Positions 10,764 through 21,990 of a stretch of 64,000 nucleotides of DNA are shown here, one piece after another (positions within the stretch are counted from its first letter, which is position 1; each line of letters begins with the position of its first letter). The notes under the pieces are model-generated. The model did no database searches, was not told the DNA's origin, and was given only the letters and a program-made list of their open reading frames with translations. This DNA comes from Siphonodentalium dalli (lineage: Eukaryota > Mollusca > Scaphopoda > Gadilida > Siphonodentaliidae). Made by a program: the position numbers and the translations under genes. The stretch spans positions 158,545,465 through 158,609,464 of the forward strand of contig CP136068.1 in assembly GCA_032622095.1 (NCBI GenBank), given 5' to 3'.

Positions 10764-11155
10764 CCCTTTACCCAACAAACCGGCCAAAACCGCCCAAATA
10801 AAGCTTCAACAGCCTAAAATATCTTCGGTCTGTCTCAATAACACTATACAAATATGGATATCATTGGAACCGGCTCCTTGACCACATTGTGATAGTTACA
10901 GTTATGCCCTGTGCCAATGCATTCTCTTATATATGCGAGTCGACCATAGGTCGCCTCGCATATATAAGAGAATGCATTGGCTTAAAAAAAATCTTTTTTT
11001 AACACTTTTTACCATTTTTTCTTACATTCTTTAACAATTTTATAATTTTTAATGTGTTAAGCCAATGCATTCTCTTATATATGCGAGGCGACCTATGGTC
11101 GACTCGCATATATAAGAGAATGCATTGGCACAGGGCCGTTCTGTTGGGTAAAGGG
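10764..11155. mobile_element. Family C piggyBac-like MITE (392 bp)
   Basis: TTAA flanks at 10760-10763 and 11156-11159, canonical CCCTTTACCCAACA inverted ends and two complete 67-bp hairpins. Duplicated at 14416-14807. Confidence 0.93.
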
Positions 11156-11304
11156 TTAAAAATCTAAAACCAGTCTTATTAAACTTTGTTAGTTAAATTT
11201 TGCGCTGTTAGTACAATAATACAACGAGATTCAATTTACATTTGGTTTATGACAGATTCATAATCTCAAAAATATTGAGTTACAAAACTTATGAATATTA
11301 TGGT

Positions 11305-11565
11305 CAAGCCTTGAAATAGTGAAAATAGTGTGCCTGTCATTTACAGAATGAGGTCCCCAGAGGGTGAATTTAGTGATGCTACCCTGCATAGCGGGCTAGC
11401 ATCACCAAATTCACCCTCTGGGAATCTCATTCTGCTGAGGTGTAAGCAGAATGAGGTCCCCAGAGGGTGAATTTGGTGATGCTAGCCCACTATGCGGGGT
11501 AGCATCACTAAATTCACCCTCTGGGGACCTCATTCTATAAATAACAGACACTATTTCAAGGCTTG
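11305..11565. mobile_element. Chimeric family A element at the duplication junction
   Basis: The left flank ATTATGGT equals that of the element at 14957. The right arm (TCATTCTATAAATAACAGAC) and right flank TTTATTTT equal those of the element at 7389. The flanks therefore do not match each other. The switch lies in the 35 bases 11502-11536, which are common to both parents. Confidence 0.9.
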
Positions 11566-11639
11566 TTTATTTTCTGAGTGACAATGGATTCATGCGCAGA
11601 TGTAATTTGGAGATTGCAGATACCAACAGACGCATACTA

Positions 11640-11859
11640 CAGTAATGCCCTAAATAATTGACTCCTTACCCACAGCAGAATTATGGGTAATTTTTCAGGA
11701 TTTAGTCGGAAATATGACTTGTTGCCATCCATCTGAAAGCTCTCAGTGAGAGGCTGAGAGCTCTCCGGTGAATGGCAACAAGCCATATTTTGACTAAATC
11801 CTGAAAAATTACCCATAATTCTGCTGTGGTTAAGGAGTCGATTATTCAGGGCATTACTG
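11640..11859. mobile_element. Family B MITE, second duplication copy
   Basis: Identical to 7988-8207, displaced by 3652 bases, with TA flanks. Confidence 0.9.
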
Positions 11860-11999
11860 TAGCTGTCTTAATTATCAGGCCTTAACCCTTTACCCAACAA
11901 AACCCCTTATAGAGCCCCACATAGACTGGAGCAGACGACACTCTGCAGTGCATGCTTCCATCTGTGTGAGGCTGCCTGTGGGATATATCTCTTAATTAA

Positions 12000-12372
12000 C
12001 CCTTTACCCAACAAAGTGGCCAAAACCGCCCAAATAAAGCTTCAACAGCCTAAAATATCTTTGGTCTGTCTCAATAACACCATACAAATATGAATAGCAT
12101 TGGAACCGGTTCATTGACCACATTGTGATGGTTACAGTTATGCCCTGTGCCAATGCATTCTCTTATATATGCGAGTCGACCATAGGTCGCCTCGCATATA
12201 TAAGAGAATGCATTGGCCTAAAAAAAAAATATTTTTCTACATTCTTTGACAATTTTATCATTTTCAATATGTGTTAAGCCAATGCATTCTCTTATATATG
12301 CGAGGCGACCTATGGTCGACTCGCATATATAAAAGAATACATTGGCACAGGGCCGTTCTGTTGGGTAAAGGG
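12000..12372. mobile_element. Family C MITE, second duplication copy
   Basis: Identical to 8348-8720, displaced by 3652 bases, with TTAA flanks and two hairpins. Confidence 0.92.
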
Positions 12373-12765
12373 TTAACGATGGAACTCAGCTTAGCAGGGA
12401 TTATTTGTAAACTCACATTTCAGAACATTTCCAATGCGTGCACATCTTATGTTGATTAATATCTCTGCTTTTCAGAAATTTTGGAAGAACGTAAGCTGAA
12501 TGTGTCCCCTTTTCTACCTTTTTTGTGATGGACTCGGAGCTTCGATCTTTTCAATTCTATTCCAACATTCAACAGTTTTGGCACAACTTGAATGTCACTA
12601 TTATGCTTATACTCAACTATTACATGTATATTCAACTATTTATTTGTGTGTACAGAAGAGAATGTCAAGGTTCAGTATGATGCATTCATAAATTATCATT
12701 CCTCATGGAAATGGAGAATATTGTGATCGCAATGGCACATTTTTGCCATATTCAGTGTCTGCAAC

Positions 12766-12919
12766 CAAGCCTTGAAATAGGGTGTCTGTCATTTGAAGAA
12801 TGAGGTCCCCAGAGGGTGAATTTAGTGATGCTACCACCCCACATAGCGGGATAGCATCACTAAATTCACCCTCTGAGGACCTCATTCTGCAAATGACAGA
12901 CACGCTATTTCAAGGCTTG
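12766..12919. mobile_element. Family A element, second duplication copy
   Basis: Identical to 9114-9267, including the TCTGCAAC target duplication. Confidence 0.92.
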
Positions 12920-13166
12920 TCTGCAACCTTGAGACTCATTATTATTTCGATAATTGCTGTTTTTGATATGGATAAGAAAGCAATTGATTATTAATAATTC
13001 TCGCCTTTCTACTGTGGTAACAGTGTGGTTTATCATAAAACAGAGACGCCACGATCATTTTTCAATCATTTCTGCAATATCTGATTTGGATGATGCCTCA
13101 AATCAAATATATATCCATCCATCTTCAACTATAATAGTCAATTCAAGATGTACCAGGCCTGTTCTA

Positions 13167-13775
13167 CAGTAATGCTCTAATTAATCGACCTCTTAACCCT
13201 TTACCCAACAAACCGGCCAAAACCGGCCAAATAAAGCTGCAACAGCCTAAATTATCTTCGGTCTGTCTCAATAAAACCATACAAATATGGATATCATTGG
13301 AACCGGCTCATTGACCACATTGTGATGGTTACAGTTATGCCCTGTGCCAATGCATTCTCTTATATATGCGAGTCGACCATAGGTCGCCTCGCATATATAA
13401 GAGAATGCATTGGCCTAAAAAATATCTTTTTTTAACACTTTTTACCATTTTGTCTTACATTCTTTAACAATTTTATAATTTTTAATGTGTTAAGCCAATG
13501 CATTCTCTTATATATGCGAGGCGACCTATGGTCGACTCGCATATATAAGAGAATGCATTGGCACAGGGCCCTTCTGTTGGGTAAAGGGTTAACCAAAGCA
13601 GAATTATGGGTAACTTTTCAGGATTTAGTTGGAAATATGGCTTGTTGCCATTCATCGGAAAGCTCTCGGCGAGAGCGTTCCGATGAATGGCAACAAGCCA
13701 TATTTCCGACTAAATCCTGAAAAGTTACCCATAATTCTGCTTTGGTTAAGAGGTCGATTACTTAGGGCATTACTG
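13167..13775. mobile_element. Family B with nested family C (13197-13588), second duplication copy
   Basis: Identical to 9515-10123, including the inner C element and its TTAA duplication. Confidence 0.92.
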
Positions 13776-14068
13776 TATACCCAAAGGAATGCACCAATAT
13801 TAATAAAATTAAAGCCCTCTCTGGTTCTATGAATTTATTAACACATTTCAGATACCTTCATTCTTCCTGTCATTATCAGATTAGTATTCCCCGGAGGTTT
13901 CTTGACTTACATGTACTTCAAAATAGTGATCAACATGATAATAATTCTTGAACAAGTATCATCTGATTTGATTGATGACCGGTATATGATACTTTCTTAA
14001 TATCTCTATATATAGAGCCCAGTCTGAAAAACCTACCCAGCTATTTAGGGTGGAATTTTGGCCTTTAA

Positions 14069-14311
14069 CCCATTTATGCTGGTGCAGCATTAAAGATCCT
14101 GTGCCAGTGAATTCTCTTATATATCCGAGTCTCCCACAGGGAGCCTCGCATATATAAGAGAATGCAATGGCTTACAAATTTAATGTAAATATTATTTGGT
14201 CAATGCATTCTCTTATATATGTGAGGCTCCCTATGAGAGACTCGCATATATAAGAGAATGCATTGGCACAGGGTTTTCGCAAAATTTCAGGAAGCTCCAG
14301 TCATGGAAGGG
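14069..14311. mobile_element. C''-type TTAA element, second duplication copy
   Basis: Identical to 10417-10659, displaced by 3652 bases, with TTAA flanks. Confidence 0.88.
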
Positions 14312-14415
14312 TTAAATTACATGTTGTTAACTTTCATTAATTTTGAACTTGTTGGTACGATAACTGGATGTGATTGATATTTAGTACACACGATTTGTGT
14401 AACTATCTCAATTAA

Positions 14416-14807
14416 CCCTTTACCCAACAAACCGGCCAAAACCGCCCAAATAAAGCTTCAACAGCCTAAAATATCTTCGGTCTGTCTCAATAACACTATA
14501 CAAATATGGATATCATTGGAACCGGCTCCTTGACCACATTGTGATAGTTACAGTTATGCCCTGTGCCAATGCATTCTCTTATATATGCGAGTCGACCATA
14601 GGTCGCCTCGCATATATAAGAGAATGCATTGGCTTAAAAAAAATCTTTTTTTAACACTTTTTACCATTTTTTCTTACATTCTTTAACAATTTTATAATTT
14701 TTAATGTGTTAAGCCAATGCATTCTCTTATATATGCGAGGCGACCTATGGTCGACTCGCATATATAAGAGAATGCATTGGCACAGGGCCGTTCTGTTGGG
14801 TAAAGGG
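14416..14807. mobile_element. Family C MITE, second duplication copy
   Basis: Identical to 10764-11155, with TTAA flanks and two hairpins. Confidence 0.92.
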
Positions 14808-14956
14808 TTAAAAATCTAAAACCAGTCTTATTAAACTTTGTTAGTTAAATTTTGCGCTGTTAGTACAATAATACAACGAGATTCAATTTACATTTGGTTT
14901 ATGACAGATTCATAATCTCAAAAATATTGAGTTACAAAACTTATGAATATTATGGT

Positions 14957-15220
14957 CAAGCCTTGAAATAGTGAAAATAGTGTGCCTGTCATTTACAGAA
15001 TGAGGTCCCCAGAGGGTGAATTTAGTGATGCTACCCTGCATAGCGGGCTAGCATCACCAAATTCACCCTCTGGGAATCTCATTCTGCTGAGGTGTAAGCA
15101 GAATGAGGTCCCCAGAGGGTGAATTTGGTGATGCTAGCCCACTATGCGGGGGTAGCATCACTAAATTCACCCTCTGGGGACCTCATTCTGCAAATGACAG
15201 ACACCCTATTTCAAGGCTTG
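14957..15220. mobile_element. Family A element, right parent of the duplication exchange
   Basis: Long-form A element with inverted CAAGCCTTG ends. The left flank ATTATGGT and right flank TTATCTCT do not form a good 8-bp duplication, so it may itself have been through an earlier exchange or have lost flank. It carries one extra G in the loop relative to the chimeric copy at 11305. Confidence 0.85.
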
Positions 15221-15344
15221 TTATCTCTTCCTAACTGTGTGTTATATAGTCTCCGCAGGGTATTAAATAATAGATATGACAGAAGACACCTGTTAATTAA
15301 TATTCACTTTATATCAACATTTTCTAATATAATGCGATAATCAA

Positions 15345-15645
15345 TTGGGACATTTTATTGTTACTATTTTTAGAACATGGCACGTTCAGGCGATTTCAGA
15401 TAGAGTTCTCCCGCTTGCTATGCTCTGAAAATTTCCCATGACTCGCTGCCGTAAAAATGTCCCAAATTTATCGTATGTATTATGCCAGAAAAGTTTAAAT
15501 AACATGAATATTAGTTGATAAAAGCATTTCCGGACAGGGGTCTTTGATTCATATTTATTATGTTATTCTCAGAAAACTATAAAAAACTTGTTATAGGAAG
15601 AGATAGACCATCTTTAATGCTACGCCAACAATACTTGTTTTAGCA
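15345..15645. repeat. Family H dispersed repeat (empty-site copy)
   Basis: This stretch, through AAAAGCATTTCCGGACAGG and GGAAGAGATAGACCATCTTT, matches 26095-26445 at moderate identity. The other copy is interrupted by a family A element where this one reads GATAAAAG, so it shows the site before insertion. Confidence 0.75.
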
Positions 15646-16193
15646 TCGCTGATTAATGTTGTGGGGAAATTAGCCTGCAAACCTAAAGTGCAATATCGTT
15701 CATCAATCTGGTATATTTGGCATCTCGCTTCTTTCTAATAATACTATGATTAAGTTTGAAAACCAGCCCAATTTTCCTTGCAAAGCTATGCTTCTTACTT
15801 TGTCTTTTTGTTCAATAATTGACTTAATTTGTTAATCCTGCTTAACATATCTATTTTTATGGTCACATATATCGATAATCATACTTAAGACTACTTTTTG
15901 GTCAAAATGAAAGTTTAATGTTTACTGGTAAGTTCAGATATCGTCCAGATATAATTGTCTTTTCTGATATGGTACATGTACTGATGTTGGAGGTCTTGTC
16001 TATAATAGCTGTGATTATTGCCGTCTTCAAGCAAGCATACTTCATGAGTACTGAAATATAAACTTTGAAATGCTGCATGTCTTTAATAACATCTTGATCT
16101 TAGCTTCATCCCTCTCATTGCCCAATAGTCCAAAGTTTCCTTCTACATAAACCAGTTAGTGAAATCAGTAGTAATAATACTGGTTATGTTGTA

Positions 16194-16406
16194 CAGTAAT
16201 GCCCTAAATAATTGACTCCTTAACCACAGCATAATTATGGGTAACTTTTCAGGATTTAGTCAGAAATATGGCTTGTTGCCATTCATCGGAAAGCTCTCGA
16301 TGAGAGCTTTCCGATTAATGGCAACAAGCCATATTTCCGACTAAATCCTGAAAAATTACCCATAATTCTGCTGTGGTTAAGGATTCGTTTATTTAAGGCA
16401 TTACTG
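16194..16406. mobile_element. Family B MITE (213 bp)
   Basis: TA-flanked CAGTAATGCCCTAAATAATT end and inverted right end. The two arms pair almost fully around a GCTCTCGATGAGAGC apex. Confidence 0.92.
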
Positions 16407-16720
16407 TAGTACTGTTGCCTTAACTCTTATATAGCAAATTTTACACCCAGATCCAGTGGAGGGATTTTTTTCGGCAATTTCAATCGACTTTACAATCAGT
16501 ACAAAATGCTAAATTTATCAGAAAGAGTGATATCATACGGTCATAACAGTGTATTATAACTTACTATTTTGTTAAATTACGCACATAATATTCCATGTAT
16601 TTAGGAGTAACCGCACTGTTGAATTTTTTGTTTACGAATGTCGCAAAGTGAAATGAGGTCGTATTCTTTTGAAATTATGTAAACATTGCGTTAAAATTAA
16701 TTTTTCACATTAAATTACCA

Positions 16721-17422
16721 GTTTCAGTAGGTAAATATTGTGGTGTTGAGAAAAAATATTTTGTTGTATAATTATTCAAGGGTTGCTAGGAAAGCCGCTA
16801 GAGTGAGGGTAAGTCCTAAAACCACTGGTATGTCAAACAAATATAAAGAAGAGAATCAGTGGCATATCGGCGGAATACCCAACTTAATATTTGATTCATA
16901 CTAAATATACTCTTTATTAGTATCTGTATAGTTTGTAAACATTGAACTGCTACAGTGCAGTATACAATATAATAATTTATGTTTGATTGTCAGCATAGCT
17001 TGATAACATTAGGACGCGTTAATTATATAATTTGGAAATTGTTTACTAAGACCAGGCCGAAAATAGGTATTTAGAATGTTGGGATCAGAAATAAATATCA
17101 GCTAATGGATTCGTCAGGAGGACATATCTCTGGCAATGAACGACCTTCACATACAGGACGTTTTATATCAGGTTTCGGTTCTTATGTCCCCATACAATAG
17201 GGTATTCCGCCGATATGCCACTGATTCTCTTCTTTATATTTGTTTGACATACCTGTAGAGTCCTTGTGACATACTCCACAATATGTATCCAGGAAATGTC
17301 ATTGTCTGAATGCATACCAGTGGTTTTAGGACTTACCCTCACTCTAGCGGCTTTCCTAGCAACCCTTGAATAATTATACAACAGTTTCAGTAGGTAAATA
17401 TTGTGGTGTTGAGAAAAAATAT
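16721..17422. mobile_element. TG..CA foldback element between 39-bp direct repeats
   Basis: The element at 16762-17383 has inverted ends TGTTGTATAATTATTC. The arms continue through AAAGCCGCTAGAGTGAGGGT and GGCATATCGGCGGAATACCC. The right arm has an extra 65-bp block (about 17252-17317) bounded by CATA, apparently a later insertion. The whole is flanked by 39-bp direct repeats at 16721-16759 and 17384-17422 (GTTTCAGTAGGTAAATATTG start). No family was recognised. Confidence 0.85.
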
Positions 17423-17691
17423 GATGCTTTCTGTGGAGTAAATCAGTTTCTTGTCATAATTGTGACATTTTATTACCATCATTGGTTATTTTAGATGAGT
17501 GGGTGATTTACACTTACAAGTATGCTACAGAAGAGTATTAAGACAACCACACTCTGACATAAACCAGTATCTAGTCCTACCGATATCATAGCTGGTTTAC
17601 ATCAGAGGAAACTTGGACTAATCGCCCATTAATCTCCTCAGCCACCAACACTCGACTCCAACATCTTTGTTCCTTCACTAGACAAGCCATA

Positions 17692-17765
17692 TTTCCGAAC
17701 TAAATCCTGAAAAGTTACCCATAATTCTGCTGTGGTTATGGAGTCGATTACTTAGGGCATTACTG
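17692..17765. mobile_element. Family B MITE, right half only
   Basis: It matches the right arm from ACAAGCCATATTTCCGA to GGGCATTACTG and is followed by TA. The left arm is missing. Confidence 0.8.
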
Positions 17766-18060
17766 TACATTGTATGTGTCAGCCCATGCTGATACCAGTA
17801 TTTTACTGGATAAAATTACACATAAATGCCACATGGTTTCTCCTATATGTGTATATAATTCAAGTGTGTTTTGTCAGACAAGTAGAGCAACTTGTTTGAG
17901 CAAATTACATTATTTTAGTTTTGGACAGATCCACTTATAGCTGTCAAATTTAAAGGAAGTATAATAATATCTAACCCAGGTTCATGACAATTAAGGGAGA
18001 GGTCTCACCCTCCTTTTCAGCATTTAGAAACTTATTAGCTTGATCTCAACCTTAATCCTA

Positions 18061-18274
18061 CATGTAATGCTCTAATTAATCGACCTCTTAACCAAAGCAG
18101 AATTATGGGTAACTTTTCAGGATTTAGTCGGAAATATGGCTTGTTGCCATTCATCGGAAAGCTCTTGCCGAGAGCTTTCCGATGAATGGCAACAAGCCAT
18201 ATTTCCAACTAAATCCTGAAAAGTTACCCATAATTCTGCTTTGGTTAAGAGGTCGATTGCTTAGGGCATTACTG
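18061..18274. mobile_element. Family B MITE (214 bp)
   Basis: TA-flanked foldback that lacks the TTAA insertion seen at 9515, so it supplies the empty-site sequence. Its left flank resembles the right flank of the copy at 5379, inverted. Confidence 0.9.
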
Positions 18275-18592
18275 TAGCTTGACATTGCTCTTACATTTCA
18301 CTTCACAACCAGTATTTAATGTAAATATGTGTTTAAACTTAAAGTTGAACATTTAACTTTTTTCTGAAGTGATAGTAGATGTTAGCGATTGGAAATTTAT
18401 GACTCAAAAAGATGCTACTGTTAAAATTGAACCTCACTGAACAATATTTTGTGTAAACTGATATTGAAAACAGGCAAATATCCAATTTTCAATCAAAATT
18501 TGGACTGATGAAAGTAATACGTTATTATATTACCGAGAATTTTAAAAATTGTCTTTAATAGTTTGTGAAGCATAGATTCATTTCTCTTCCAG

Positions 18593-19246
18593 GTGTTGCC
18601 TAGCAACCAAGTTTTTGGCACAGGGCGACCAGATTCAAGCATCAATGTACTGATCGATTCTCACACGAGGTCATCAAGTGGAAAGAGTGGAATAAATCGT
18701 GTTTCGTTCCTACACATGGAACCAAGCATGCTGGAGACTGACATTCAGCCGTCAGAAAGTAAACCTTTAGACACCGTTCACGAGAGTGATGAACACGGGA
18801 CCAATAAGGGAAGTAATAACACTGAAGAGCACAGCACCAAGGGAGATAACAGTAGTGTGCTGATGAACTCTACTGATAAAATGAGCGGCGGGTTCCGTCC
18901 AGCCTCTCACACAAAATATGAGTCTAAAAATAGCTCTATGATCGTACAGCGCCAGCAGAGTCATCGATCAACATTGGACGCGGATTTGCTGACTGAGGTC
19001 GGTAGCACGATTGGTTGTTTCGATGATGATGATGACTCGGGGAACGATGCCGATATTGATACCAATCAGGACTTTTCGATCCCGTTTGGATCGCGACTTT
19101 CGTTTTCTAGAGATATGAATCAGACAGATATGAGGCGCACGATTGCGAAACAAATGGCCGAGTATTTAGTTCAGGCGGCGCTGTTAGCTGGATCACGAGA
19201 TAATATAACTGTCCAAGTCATCTTACTACCGGGCTCTGGACTCTGA
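18593..19246 (+). CDS. PP2C-family phosphatase-like protein (PP2D1-like), terminal exon
   Basis: The exon follows TTTCTCTTCCAG in phase 0, joining directly to the exon ending at 1403, and reads 217 codons to TGA at 19244-19246. Residues 1 to about 180 are low in conserved features: Ser/Thr/Asn-rich, with an acidic run FDDDDDSGNDAD (about residues 142-153), probably a disordered insert. The last about 40 residues (AEYLVQAALLAGSRDNITVQ) are the final PP2C helix and strand. The SRDN motif, whose Asp binds metal in active enzymes, is intact, in contrast to the Asp-to-His change in the preceding exon. A C' transposon starts 33 bases after the stop, so the 3' UTR must run into transposon DNA or be very short; no close AATAAA is seen. 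Confidence 0.88.
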   Translation: MLPSNQVFGTGRPDSSINVLIDSHTRSSSGKSGINRVSFLHMEPSMLETDIQPSESKPLDTVHESDEHGTNKGSNNTEEHSTKGDNSSVLMNSTDKMSGGFRPASHTKYESKNSSMIVQRQQSHRSTLDADLLTEVGSTIGCFDDDDDSGNDADIDTNQDFSIPFGSRLSFSRDMNQTDMRRTIAKQMAEYLVQAALLAGSRDNITVQVILLPGSGL

Positions 19247-19278
19247 ATATATGAACATGAATCAGTGAAACTGATTAA

Positions 19279-19761
19279 CCCTTTCAGTGCCAGGGGCCGA
19301 TCTCATCGGCTCTAATTTACGGTCTGTAAAATCGGCCCTAAAAAAATAATTTTTGTTTTGGATTTTTTTTTTTTTTTTTTTTTTTTAGATTTTTTTGGGT
19401 TGAGATTTTTTTGGGTATGCTTAAGCATGCTATAGCGAATTTAAAAACAAACTGGATAAAACCTTAGGGGCATGTTATAACTCAAAACAATCACCAAGTA
19501 TTCATAGTAATAATTTTGATGCCCATGAAAAACGTAAGATTCCCTGGCATTAACCTACAAAATAAGTATGTTAAAGTATATAAGAAAAAATTATTAAAAT
19601 TGTAAAAAATTGTAAAAAATAATAACAAATGATGAAAAATTGTTAGGCCAATCATTCTCTTATATATGCGAGGCGACCTATGGTCGACTCGCATATATAT
19701 GAGAATGCATTGGCACAGGGTATATGGGTTGATACAAAAATCGGACCTGGCACTGAAAGGG
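19279..19761. mobile_element. C'-type TTAA element (483 bp)
   Basis: CCCTTTCAGTGCCAGG at the left and CCTGGCACTGAAAGGG at the right, flanked by TTAA (19275-19278, 19762-19765). It holds a run of 20-odd T (about 19363-19386), a GCATGCTTAAGCATGC palindrome and one 67-bp hairpin (about 19646-19714). A truncated relative is at 24324. Confidence 0.88.
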
Positions 19762-19780
19762 TTAAATGAGGCACAGTTAA

Positions 19781-19998
19781 CCCTTCCATGACAGGAGATT
19801 CCTGAAATTTTGCATTCTCCTACATATGCGAGTCTCCAGTAGGGAGCCACGCATATATAAGAGAATGCATTGGCTAATAATATTAACCATGACCATGTAA
19901 GCCAGTGCATTCTCTTATATATGTGAGGCTCCCTATGGAATACTTGCATATATAAGGGAATGCACTGGGTCTTTAATGCTGCTCCCATCATAAAAGGG
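19781..19998. mobile_element. C''-type TTAA element (218 bp)
   Basis: CCCTTCCATGAC at the left and ATCATAAAAGGG at the right, between TTAA at 19777-19780 and 19999-20002. Two diverged hairpins of the CATTCTCTTATATAT type are present. It lies in the PP2C exon pseudocopy, opposite in orientation to the element at 10417. Confidence 0.87.
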
Positions 19999-20019
19999 TT
20001 AAATGGTTAATGTGTTTAG

Positions 20020-20170
20020 CAAGCCTTGAAATAGGGTGTCTGTCATTTGCAGAATGAGGTCCCCAGAGGGTGAATTTAGTGATGCTAGCCCACTATGCGG
20101 GGTAGCATCACTAAATTCACCCTCTGGGGACCTCATTCTGCAAATGACAGACACCCTATTTCAAGGCTTG
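20020..20170. mobile_element. Family A element, short form (151 bp)
   Basis: Near-perfect palindrome with CAAGCCTTG ends. The flanks GTGTTTAG and GTATTTAG (7 of 8 identical) are the target duplication, and the target is the pseudocopy of the PP2C exon (real exon reads GAGTATTTAGTTC). Confidence 0.92.
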
Positions 20171-20219
20171 GTATTTAGTTCAGGCGGCAGTGCCAGCACT
20201 GTTATCTGATCATGAGATA

Positions 20220-20455
20220 CAGAAATGCTCTAAATAATCAACTCCTTAACCACAGCAGAATTATGGGTAATTTTTCAGGATTTAGTCGGAAATATGGCTT
20301 GTTGCCGTTCATCGGAAATATGGCTTGTTACCATTCATCGGAAAGCTCTCTGGGAGAGCTTTCCGATGAATGGCAACAAGCCATATTTCCGACTAAATCC
20401 TGAAAAGTTACCCATAATTCTGCTGTTAAAGAGTTGATTATTTAGAGCATTACTG
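20220..20455. mobile_element. Family B MITE (236 bp)
   Basis: CAGAAATGCTC at the left and GCATTACTG at the right, with TA at 20218-20219 and 20456-20457. One arm has an internal repeat of the ATATGGCTTGTT segment. It inserted at GAGATA of the PP2C pseudocopy. Confidence 0.88.
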
Positions 20456-20636
20456 TACTGTACTGCCCTAAGTAAATGACTCATCGAACCGGGGTGGCAC
20501 CCCAGTTAGACCACATTTCGGTTAGACTTCAAACAGTTATAATCCACAAGACAATCAGAGGATTGTGTTGTTAAAACGCATGTAATCAACAACTGGTATG
20601 AAACAGCAATTAAATTCTCCAACAGTCAGCACTGAG

Positions 20637-20872
20637 CAAGCCTTGAAATAGTGAGCCTGTCATTTGCAGAATGAGGTTCCCAGAGGGTGAATTTAGTGAT
20701 GCTATCCCGCATAGCGGGCTAGCATCACCAAATTCACCCTCTGGGAACCTCATTCTGCTGACGTGTAAGCAGAATGAGGTCCCCAGGGGGTGAATTTGGT
20801 GATGCTAGCCCACTATGCAGGGTAGCATCACTAAATTCACCCTCTGGGGACCTCATTCTGCAAATAACAGAC
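20637..20872. mobile_element. Family A element, right end lost
   Basis: It begins CAAGCCTTGAAATAGTGAGC and keeps both foldback pairs, but runs into the CATACTACTTATTTATG minisatellite right after GCAAATAACAGA. Confidence 0.8.
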
Positions 20873-21903
20873 ATACTACTTATTTATGTGAACAGTAGCC
20901 TCTATACGGGCGCCTGTGGCGCATAAGATACTATGGGTGGCGGGATGGGGGGGGGGGGGGGGGGGGGGGGGGGTGGGTGGGCTCACATCATACTACTTAT
21001 TTATGTGGGAAGTAGCCTCTATACGGGCGCCTGTGGCGCATAAGATACTATGGGTGGCGGGATGGGGGGGTGGGTGGGCTCACATCATACTACTTATTTA
21101 TGTGGGCAGTAGCCTCTATACGGGCGCCTGTGGCGCATAAGATACTATGGGTGGCGGGATAGCGGGGGGTGGGTGGGCTCACATCATACTACTTATTTAT
21201 GTGGGCAGTAGCCTCTATACGGGCGCCTGTGGCGCATAAGATACTATGGGTGGCGGGATGGGGGGGGGGGGGGTGGGTGGGCTCACATCATACTACTTAT
21301 TTATGTGAACAGTAGCCTCTATACGGGCGCCTGTGGCGCATAAGATACTATGGGTGGCGGGATGGGGGGGGGGGGGGTGGTGGGCTCACATCATACTACT
21401 TATTTATGTGGGCAGTAGCCTCTATACGGGCGCCTGTGGCGCATAAGATACTATGGGTGGCGGGATGGGGGGGTGGGTGGGCTCACATCATACTACTTAT
21501 TTATGTGGGCAGTAGCCTCTATACGGGCGCCTGTGGCGCATTAGATACTATGGGTGGCGGGATAGAGGGGGGTGGGTGGGCTCACATCATACTACTTATT
21601 TATGTGGGCAGTAGCCTCTATAGGGGCGCCTGTGGCGCATAAGATACTATGGGTGGCGGGATGGGGGGGGGGGGGGTGGGTGGGCTCACATCATACTACT
21701 TATTTATGTGAACAGTAGCCTCTATACGGGCGCCTGTGGCGCATAAGATACTATGGGTGGCGGGATGGGGGGGGGTGGGTGGGCTCACATCATACTACTT
21801 ATTTATGTGGGCAGTAGCCTCTATACGGGCGCCTGTGGCGCATAAGATACTATGGATGGCGGGATGGGGGGGGGGGGGTGGGTGGGCTCACATCATACTA
21901 CTT
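20873..21903. repeat. G-rich minisatellite, about 10 units of about 100 bp
   Basis: Each unit contains CATACTACTTATTTATGTG, CGGGCGCCTGTGGCGCATAA and a terminal GGCGGGATGGGG run before TGGGTGGGCTCACAT. The G run varies from 7 to 27 bases (the longest is 20947-20973), which largely explains the unit length differences. A higher-order alternation of unit types (GTGAAC versus GTGGGC) is visible. Open frames through it are repeat artefacts. Confidence 0.95.
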
Positions 21904-21917
21904 AAATGCTGTAAAGA

Positions 21918-21990
21918 TTGATTGATTGATTGATTGGGCTTTAACGTCATTTTAGCAGCAAGGCCATATCATGACGAGAAATGCTATAAA
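21918..21990. repeat. GATT microsatellite followed by a SINE-like tail motif
   Basis: Five GATT repeats lead into GGGCTTTAACGTCATTTTAG. Similar TGATTGATTGGG motifs are common in dispersed mollusc repeats, but I cannot classify it. Confidence 0.4.

Larger units (their letters stand above)
7850..15154. repeat. 3652-bp tandem segmental duplication, two copies
   Basis: The second copy starts at about 11502. Sequence at position x (7850-11501) recurs at x+3652 with no difference that I could see, apart from one extra G near the end of the second copy (about 15149). Every element inside occurs twice. Both ends lie in family A arms, and the middle junction is a chimera of the left and right elements, as expected for unequal exchange. 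The complete identity means it is either very recent or an assembly duplication. Confidence 0.93.
1404..18592 (+). other. 17.2 kb intron of the PP2C-like gene
   Basis: The intron runs from GTAAGC to TTTCTCTTCCAG; both flanking exons are phase 0, so direct splicing keeps the frame. I see no further coding exon in it, though a small one could be missed. It is mostly transposons listed separately. Stretches at 1404-2355, 3370-3772, 6177-6621, 15650-16193 and 17423-17691 are AT-rich with no recognised feature. Confidence 0.75.

Noticed and set aside
20916-21921. Gly/Trp-rich open frames in the G-run array
   Set aside because: Pure minisatellite translation; the frame changes with G-run length.
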